In this document: piece by piece, positions 16,601-19,380 of the stretch | How the letters are laid out: every line of letters starts with the position of its first letter | How positions within the stretch are numbered: the stretch's first letter is position 1 | Assembly (NCBI GenBank): GCA_045643425.1 | Contig: JAZUKW010000003.1 | Span: forward strand, 1 to 19,380 | Direction: 5' to 3' | Source: RGIG426 sp045643425 | Lineage (GTDB): Bacteria; Bacillota; Clostridia; Oscillospirales; Acutalibacteraceae | DNA length: 19,380 nucleotides | The notes under the pieces: model-generated | Told to the model about the DNA's origin: nothing | What the model saw: only the letters and a program-made list of their open reading frames with translations | The model's database searches: none | Position numbers and translations under genes: made by a program

Positions 16601-19380
16601 ACTCTGTCGAACGTCACCTTCGGTATTTCCGGCTTGAAAGCGAAATACGCGGATGACGTGAAGCTGGTCTTCCAGACCGCGAAAGGCCTCACCTACACGG
16701 CGGGCGACGGACAGTTGGCCGCTAAGGTCGCCGGCGTTACCTCCGGTTGGGGCAGCGGCACCGGTAAAGTGACCGTGTCGCTGTATACCGGTTCTACCGG
16801 TGGCGAGACCTCCGAGAGCGAGTCCTCGGCAACTGAGTCCTCCGAGACTTCGACGAGTGAGACCTCCGGGTCGGAGACCTACACGAACCTTATCGCGAAC
16901 GGCAACTTCGCGAATGGTATGACTGGCTGGACGGTGAACAACGGCGGTACGGCTACAGTTCAGAATGGCGTTTTGACCATCCCGTCGCAGGAGTTCTATC
17001 CTGACCTGAAGATTTCGGCGAGCTTGATCAGTGGTTACACCATCAAACAGAACACGCAATACACGCTCAAGTTTGATATGACCAGCAGTAATCCGAATTC
17101 GCTGTACGTCAAGATCCGTCCGGGTATCAACGACAACGGTTTGATTTCCTGCAAAGAGAGCGGTACGTACACCTTTACCACGACCGCAGATGTGACTGCT
17201 GACAAGTTTGCAATTTGGATTCATGGTGCGAAGAGTACCCCGGGTCTGTCCGCTACGTTCGACAACTTCATCCTTGTCGAGGGCGACCACATTCCGGATA
17301 TTGACGATCCGAATCCGCCTGTGACCGAGACCTACACCGTGACGGTGACCGGCGGTAACGCCGACAAGACCACCGGCGTGGCTGCGGGCGAAACCGTTAC
17401 GCTGACCCCGCCGACCACTGCGCCGGAGGGCAAGGAGTTCACCGGTTGGCGCGTGACGTCCGGCGGTGTGACGGTGACGAACAACCAGTTCACCATGCCT
17501 GCTGCGAACGTGACCATTGAGGCGGTTTACAGCGACATTGAGTACACCATCAGCGTTCTTAACGGTAACTCCAACGGAGTGGCCAAAGCGGTGAAGGGTA
17601 CTTCGATCCAGATTAACGCCGACACCCCGCAAGAGGGCAAACACTTTGCGAGTTGGACGGTGACGGCGCCTGCGGGCTTGACGGTGGCGGATGCTTCCGC
17701 GTCGATGACCACCTTCACGATGCCGGCGGCGAACGTCGAAATTCAGGCGACCTACGATTGGGATATGCACAACATCATTGTGAAATCCAACGACAATACG
17801 TGGGGTACGGCTTCGGTCGTGGGCGGTGCGACTACCGGCCACTACACCGAGCAGATCACCTTGCAGGTGTCGCCTGCCTCCGGCTATGAGTTCACCGGAT
17901 GGTCGGTGAAGAACGGCCTTGCCACCGTCGGTACGGACAACAAGTTCTTGATGCCCAACACCGAGGTGGAGATCACCGCGAACTTCGCGAAGATCGTTGT
18001 CCCGACGCATACCGTGACGATCACCGGCGGTATTGTGACCGGCAAGACCGGCCTCGAGACGATCGCCGAGGGCGAGAACGTCTCCATTACCGCGTCCAAT
18101 CCGGACACCGGTTATGCGTTCACCGGATGGACGGTGACAACTCCGAGCGGCTTGACGCTTGTCGATGCCAGCGCGAGTGCCACCTCCTTCACGATGCCGA
18201 AAGCGGACGTTGCGATCACCGCGAACTTTGCCAAGGTCAACTACACCGTGAGCTGCAATGCGGTTCAGAACGGTACGATCAAAGTGAACAACGCGGCTTC
18301 GGCCACCGCCAACTACGGCGATACCGTGACTCTGACCGCTACCCCGAACACCGGCTACGTGTTCGCCGGTTGGTCGGTCTCCGGCGGTACGCTGAACAGC
18401 ACGAACGCCAACCCGGCTACGTTGACCGTGCCGGATTCCAACGTCACCGTGTCCGCGACGTTCACGAAACAGAGCTACAACATCACGGTGAACAACGACA
18501 CGAATAAAGGTACCGTCAGCGTGCCGGCGAGTGCGCAGTACGGCGATACCGTGACGCTGTCCGTCACGCCGAAAACCGGCTGGAAGTTCGACAGCTGGAC
18601 GGTGAACGCCGGTGGCGTGACCGTGACGAACAATACGTTCACCATGCCGGCGAATGCGGTGACCTTGACCGCGAACTACACGGCGGATACCTCCGTCGCG
18701 ATCGCGTCGTGGACGACGTCGGCGGGTGCCTCCGAGGTCAGCTACCAGAACGGTACTGCCAGCGTGAAGGTTTCCTACAACAACGTGGGTGCCGACGGCA
18801 AGACGTTCAGTGCATTCATGAACGGCTTGAGCGATCTCGGCTCGAACCAATACATGAAAGTCACCTATACGAAGTCGAACGGCAAGTTCGGTAACGCGCG
18901 CCGCGCGGCGACCACGCTTGACATGAAGGCTTTGTCCGGCGGCACGAGAAAAGTCGCCTTCGCGGACGACACGACGATCGTGGCGTACGTTCTGGGTGCA
19001 GCAAGCAAGACGACCGATCCGTCGTTCATCACCTCGTGGACGAACGCCTCTGCGGTCCCGGCGGCTGCCGACGTGACCGTGACGGTTGAGGTGTATAACT
19101 TCACGACCAGCCCGATCGCGGGTCTGGACGAAACCGACGTGACCAAAGCCTACACCGTAACCGTCGTGGACGGCACGGCGAGCCCGGCTTCTACGGCGGC
19201 GAACAACACGGTCACCGTTACGGCGGCGACCAAGTCCGGCTATGAGTTCACCGGTTGGACGGTGGACGCCACCGATTACCTGTGGTATGCGACGGCGCAC
19301 GAAACCGACAACCAGCTGATCTTCACGATGCCGTACAACAACGTGAAGCTGACTGCGAACTACGAGGTCGCTGAGACCGA
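7622..19380 (+). CDS. Giant prepilin-leader multidomain surface adhesin, 3' end outside window
   Basis: At least 3919 codons with no in-frame stop, continuing past the right edge. The leader is a class III (prepilin) signal: a basic stretch to Gly21, cleavage before Phe22, Glu26 at mature position 5, then a hydrophobic helix (about 24-47) and IARLNSYAKDVYLAAQNRL (57-75), as in type IV pilins processed by PilD. Further modules: GLUG-rich blocks (605-797 and 1437-1510), each followed by HYGDWP (877 and 1658); an S/T linker (about 1846-1876); four unnamed modules (from 2074, 2276, 2915 and 3692); a chitobiase-C-like domain (2658-2735); CenC-like carbohydrate-binding modules (2738-2870 and 3089-3223); S/T/E linkers (about 2871-2914 and 3057-3088); seven InlB-B-like repeats (from 3237). 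No LPxTG anchor is visible. Inference: a pilus-associated or pilin-anchored polysaccharide adhesin. SD GGGAGG at 8 nt spacing supports the start. Confidence 0.92.
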   Translation, partial: MNENTKASSRPRSVKRKKRTGFTMMEMMITLAIMAILFGLAVPAVAQIQKNLEIARLNSYAKDVYLAAQNRLTSLKATGELVELRDTLQNEYSGEGLTGKNRYYGPSDPENMEATSFKPQDWNDDWDAGSAYKKYFNFYGIMHNPTDAADNDVIVDEIIPELSVTSTSLDHHYYIEFNPTTGDVYAAFYTDAKGGFTAQDIRDLPYAEAEGEDNGRSKAYLRDEFKNYNNEKMMVGYYRGDPTDMLEDKEITEYDVTCELVNKEDLYVKVTCDLGDTYFLRKFIEASVTVADTATGNSIEIPLNLAAPDSLRTYDRSMLATTNNYVMFGYDSTDTTKFVAYILLDALDTANVMNGTGFSTVIEGLADTYSENGNNLTALVDAVKAGCNLKATADVELDFADRIVRTNTESGNQESEIQNSRFAAISSSEGSKTVNVGYVRHLKNLDGYQASGTELKVEQSCVEYIIETYIDETTGEEKTRRVENTKGDIYFNSNFTLEGGDTKWYWDSDYLIGEPTGSFLRNYLNAPAATDEAYITPISCGTTGNFNNFTYNGKHYGLYDFVIAGDVDDENVGLFGTLKPATKGIIKDTNLIDATVDGSDAVGSVGGIVGEAENCEFNNVGVRLTDRDPVQNKHYANMASRVENLKVSSEEAEFVGGMVGTAEDCTFDYSYAAVQVEGAYTAGGLVGWSLNSEYQGCYTSEPTIGTDNVGGFIGLMEGGSAEAEQNGNSVYPIYATGDVIGSGNVGGFVGMAMGGAVIDGCNSFGRARATDGDTTTKPGGFVGNAASGTSFSNNSYLKQTRYNQGSAYKPQDGFAIGRGYNDEIFYNGDSYWNVMGNESTANKPEDSHPYTVYNRATVFPFAMTCRSMDEGYDEIPHYGDWPVEASIQTMLAYYEVYKNDDGSESIGLYGYTSLVGETAANNWQLNTLQTGDTYCIEDGYAIVSTDVITKITGTIDTLGTTVSLDFSAADENVNVDFVSEGSSRSEGVHVYKLNDLDAQGMSTAYQTRMNGSSGTYFQKAVLTGLNGAEEVFTDYTFFYCPVLAKSSINPSPAQADDPSLCPTVEEMENTSKPAAGIIRSARQLNAMGRMNWFWNMNLNQECHVDFGQYVKTYCGENIDLSATGQTASNAWRNKPIGTNVNGVKKPYTGAYNGCSFKIIDYCLQVSDGNTDSLDAGLFGLLYKGSIKNVVLMASDPNANDGAGTAWVKSTMTNGGGAYHIAPLVGAVEYNQDAYGSAAGTARSLKAWNISGETIYKYAIEGNKFTLDGYNNTGDGGRWSNVKAQYVPQNTQQYMTITLKGEFGTVSSASLVATKTINGSPVTYATANATGIKDGEITFVLQMNDCYLETDDTDGTSKRNIGDDIVITLNGGDLTNWTVANSSFTAELFSTEPVVPTGDDPASYITGIANMSTVSNCAVAGYIVDYVPGGTQNQEVQIGGLVGKNQGEIYNCSAANKRLSATGSSGSNVRYIGGFAGVNKEGIIANCYSGGDLVPLGTQPAFVGGVVGQQQKDSTAPAWCTANTKLLDSYSYCTMKDNSAATFAGVANGSESMILHSHFLNDLGCFKDYSQDNHPFTALYNKLIDKDRVYATTIRGEDVTIPYSMTLVKLKQLGRGNAFALSGDIGKANFDHSWPYDLSLAGEYPFAAVVMDDDGYYVHYGDWPNPNGSLYTNTASFGGVFWSDFCVDATFKTDYNYYWGDWLKEMKYQIGLGDFKEGDYIEIIIEPEFKWDAPEAAGLLQCGVHSMLEDTSKNVWDDANDVAYESQGINFSNGQVYQFVFDVDKATLNILNDPQLWFAVNYHEKGGIDGHLWESVKGNYTDPDDGSPAGNEDPFRLNRLTVNIYRDSSTSKTENTTTRRSTTSSQQGATTSEEDVTHLETLKTWDFEPVNGVAASNILSTDKGPMVAGVIAENTDVQATGHSNKITLSSAESFIMDISDAFNNEQELKKNECYQVEATFALGPGATDDMSMRPYLVSGDDKFYASNYTLVQKRSDTGANAGKTIWASALYTFGTEGVTIDDDAYIVWIPRDAGKTLTGDLYVDNLVVKKVAQGADPTATSSTKATIPAEEEAKLVAYWSTNSASDISAPTYETTAKNNYRYINFQSAKDLTSNLTWSQFVDHFGVLSDTQYLMVTLNYSDDYAHAEKANFTFTCDSLAYIASDGNREIVNEIDPASGDDSFDAESRTVKWIIGGPLDYSDLYKYRDAAGDGKQLNLRSFITYRNQYDLTDNRVLTDNKGDFTISIGVYDRDPNASAMTVPTTTVSQTTRQLSGGTAVHTFASDALGTSNYMTFGGGDVGYVDGNRSTIMTWNEFVNMVGVLTDRQYVRVTLTNTDAPFGTLDLASQTIQANAYRGVDGKIIKNEKAKSVNSTTVVYQINGPLSLNSVATDGSKEGYNDAGLVFGGMSTNAGELRVGDKTSILVEIMSTATTAQLQGDSFDVLANDIVTKTATITLSGDTFNSTVTTGNNITTWFNGLGGRGLTANVAAVNGNVLTVNIVGTVTEAPATDVTVTAVVPGTAMTQGGSDVTATGSFVISKKEPKASIVGDETIRSFFVNELIGGDLSGHPNIVDVNISNTAFTSNFGSVGDWYTGTLPAGMALAQVAKKDDSTVTLTFSGTPTEQSDSPITIVVPSFANTSGQTLTAGTITLKVVSRPKVDAPTFNLPEGEYRGARSVAISCSTVDATVKYKINDGAWMDYVSAILLEEGETTVYARAEKEGCITSDEVHATYTITRDDNLIKNGYFDDGMDGWTVNPASTDVKVVNGVLTVTNYQYSSDLDIVASLKDGVTLKPNTTYRVSFNMNADAGMSVKVNPGGNNSNKYTASGSYEFVTGPASEMGKFKIAISAPKGQATPVSGTFDNFVLAEVGGTEPSTSETSASETSSSQTEPSVTSQPESSAAESSTTSTVPGERTLVAKWETKAGISYGYFYDGVADAVVYDNNVGTSNSNEIKWSDFVTYLVNNDLLTSDAYLEIVYEGGTDAVFQNAQAANATLSNVTFGISGLKAKYADDVKLVFQTAKGLTYTAGDGQLAAKVAGVTSGWGSGTGKVTVSLYTGSTGGETSESESSATESSETSTSETSGSETYTNLIANGNFANGMTGWTVNNGGTATVQNGVLTIPSQEFYPDLKISASLISGYTIKQNTQYTLKFDMTSSNPNSLYVKIRPGINDNGLISCKESGTYTFTTTADVTADKFAIWIHGAKSTPGLSATFDNFILVEGDHIPDIDDPNPPVTETYTVTVTGGNADKTTGVAAGETVTLTPPTTAPEGKEFTGWRVTSGGVTVTNNQFTMPAANVTIEAVYSDIEYTISVLNGNSNGVAKAVKGTSIQINADTPQEGKHFASWTVTAPAGLTVADASASMTTFTMPAANVEIQATYDWDMHNIIVKSNDNTWGTASVVGGATTGHYTEQITLQVSPASGYEFTGWSVKNGLATVGTDNKFLMPNTEVEITANFAKIVVPTHTVTITGGIVTGKTGLETIAEGENVSITASNPDTGYAFTGWTVTTPSGLTLVDASASATSFTMPKADVAITANFAKVNYTVSCNAVQNGTIKVNNAASATANYGDTVTLTATPNTGYVFAGWSVSGGTLNSTNANPATLTVPDSNVTVSATFTKQSYNITVNNDTNKGTVSVPASAQYGDTVTLSVTPKTGWKFDSWTVNAGGVTVTNNTFTMPANAVTLTANYTADTSVAIASWTTSAGASEVSYQNGTASVKVSYNNVGADGKTFSAFMNGLSDLGSNQYMKVTYTKSNGKFGNARRAATTLDMKALSGGTRKVAFADDTTIVAYVLGAASKTTDPSFITSWTNASAVPAAADVTVTVEVYNFTTSPIAGLDETDVTKAYTVTVVDGTASPASTAANNTVTVTAATKSGYEFTGWTVDATDYLWYATAHETDNQLIFTMPYNNVKLTANYEVAET
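9434..10012 (+). repeat. GLUG-type repeat block 1 in the giant protein
   Basis: Residues about 605-797 repeat a glycine-rich motif roughly every 25-45 residues: VGGIVGEAENC, VGGMVGTAEDC, AGGLVGWSLN, VGGFIGLMEGG, VGGFVGMAMGG and PGGFVGNAASG, several followed by a Cys/Tyr-containing strand. This matches the GLUG motif of bacterial surface proteins, expected to form a beta-helix-like stack. The block ends near NSYLK and leads to the FPFA...HYGDWP segment at residues about 853-882. Confidence 0.8.
11930..12150 (+). repeat. GLUG-type repeat block 2 in the giant protein
   Basis: Residues about 1437-1510 contain IGGLVGKNQGEIYNC, IGGFAGVNKEGIIANC and VGGVVGQQQ, three clear GLUG units. Like block 1, the block is followed by a YPFA...HYGDWP segment (ending at residue 1663), which suggests the GLUG-plus-HYGDWP arrangement was duplicated within the protein. 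Confidence 0.78.
15593..15826 (+). other. Chitobiase/HEX C-terminal-like beta domain in the giant protein
   Basis: Residues 2658-2735 read as a CHB_HEX_C-type domain: VDAPTFNLPEGEY, the strand SVAISC, ATVKYKINDGAW (the common ATIYYTTDG position), then TTVYARAEKEGC and a last strand ATYTI. Such domains are common in clostridial and Bacteroidetes surface proteins as spacers or sugar-binding partners. It lies directly before the first CenC-like module. Confidence 0.7.
15833..17290 (+). other. Two CenC-like carbohydrate-binding modules flanking unnamed module copy 3
   Basis: Module 1 (15833-16231, residues 2738-2870) and module 2 (16886-17290, residues 3089-3223) are clear paralogues. Both read NLI-x-NG-x-F, GM-x-GWTV, V-x-NGVLT, x-ASL, NT-x-Y...F-M and end FDNF(V/I)L. 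This is the pattern of family 4/9/22-type (CenC) carbohydrate-binding beta sandwiches. Between them are two S/T/E-rich linkers (16232-16360 and 16790-16885) and the third copy of the unnamed module. Binding to plant or mucus glycans is inferred from the family, not shown. Confidence 0.72.
17330..19369 (+). repeat. Seven InlB-B-like / bacterial repeat domains (FTGW core)
   Basis: Six tandem units of about 70-78 residues (17330-18682) and a seventh (19148-19369), the latter separated by copy 4 of the unnamed module. Each unit has a Y-T/N-V-x-V strand, a G-x-x-V-x-L/I-T strand, the core EFTGW, HFASW, EFTGW, AFTGW, VFAGW, KFDSW or EFTGW, and a closing TMP-x-x-x-V-x-(I/L)-x-A-x-(Y/F) strand. This is the divergent InlB B-repeat / Listeria-Bacteroides-type stalk fold. 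The array may go on past the window edge. Confidence 0.85.

Larger units (their letters stand above)
13841..19101 (+). repeat. Four dispersed copies of an unnamed ~135-180-residue module
   Basis: Copies start at 13841 (residue 2074), 14447 (2276), 16364 (2915) and 18695 (3692). Each opens with a short beta strand such as LVAYW, AVHTF, LVAKW or IASW, has an aromatic/Gly-rich middle, then a shared helix-turn-strand signature: TWSQFV..GVLSDTQYLMVTL, TWNEFV..GVLTDRQYVRVTL, KWSDFV..LLTSDAYLEIVY and TFSAFM..LGSNQYMKVTY. All end in a V-x-V strand (FTISIGVY, SILVEIMS, VTVSLY, VTVEVYNF). The copies are diverged, lie between other modules, and match no family I can name. Confidence 0.68.

Noticed and set aside
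13529..19300. Second minus-strand open frame of about 1900 codons opposite the giant gene
   Set aside because: Same cause as the first; the two are separated only by the TTA and TCA codons at 13502 and 13529. The plus frame shows clear domains throughout.

Overview
The window looks like a chromosomal piece of a Clostridia-type Firmicute, perhaps an Oscillospirales gut lineage. The grounds are strong AGGAGG-type ribosome binding sites, sigma-A-type promoters, a SpoIIE/RsbW/STAS partner-switching set and a type IV prepilin-like leader on a huge surface protein. The taxon is inferred from style and content only. Codon use is markedly GC-rich at third positions, and TTA, CTA and TCA codons are almost absent. 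This leaves long empty reading frames on the strands opposite the real genes; they are not genes.

Left half (1-5266, minus strand): five tightly packed genes run right to left from an extended -10 promoter at 5296-5324. They are a flavodoxin-fold NAD(P)H oxidoreductase, a 938-residue membrane sensor ending in a SpoIIE-type phosphatase plus an RsbW-like ATPase, a small RelA/SpoT-type HD hydrolase, a STAS domain fused to an aminoglycoside-phosphotransferase-like kinase, and a second STAS protein cut by the window edge. Gaps are 18, 1, -4 and 14 nt. They probably form one signalling operon: the membrane protein senses an external ligand and sets the phosphorylation state of the STAS proteins, while the HD protein may link this to (p)ppGpp.

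Middle (5326-7110, minus strand): a monocistronic gene with its own promoter and a UUCG-loop terminator. Its 538-residue product has an N-terminal region resembling MutS domain I, a GreA/GreB C-terminal-like domain, an acidic Ala/Glu stretch, eight 13-14-residue repeats and a lysine-rich tail. I know of no protein described with this layout.

Right part (7212-19380, plus strand): a near-consensus promoter, a roughly 355-nt structured leader, then one open frame from 7622 running off the window (at least 3919 codons). It starts with a class III (prepilin) signal and continues with two GLUG-rich blocks each closed by a HYGDWP motif, S/T/E-rich linkers, two CenC-like carbohydrate-binding modules, a chitobiase-C-terminal-like domain, seven InlB-B-like repeats and four copies of a module I cannot name. 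It reads as a giant pilin-anchored surface adhesin.
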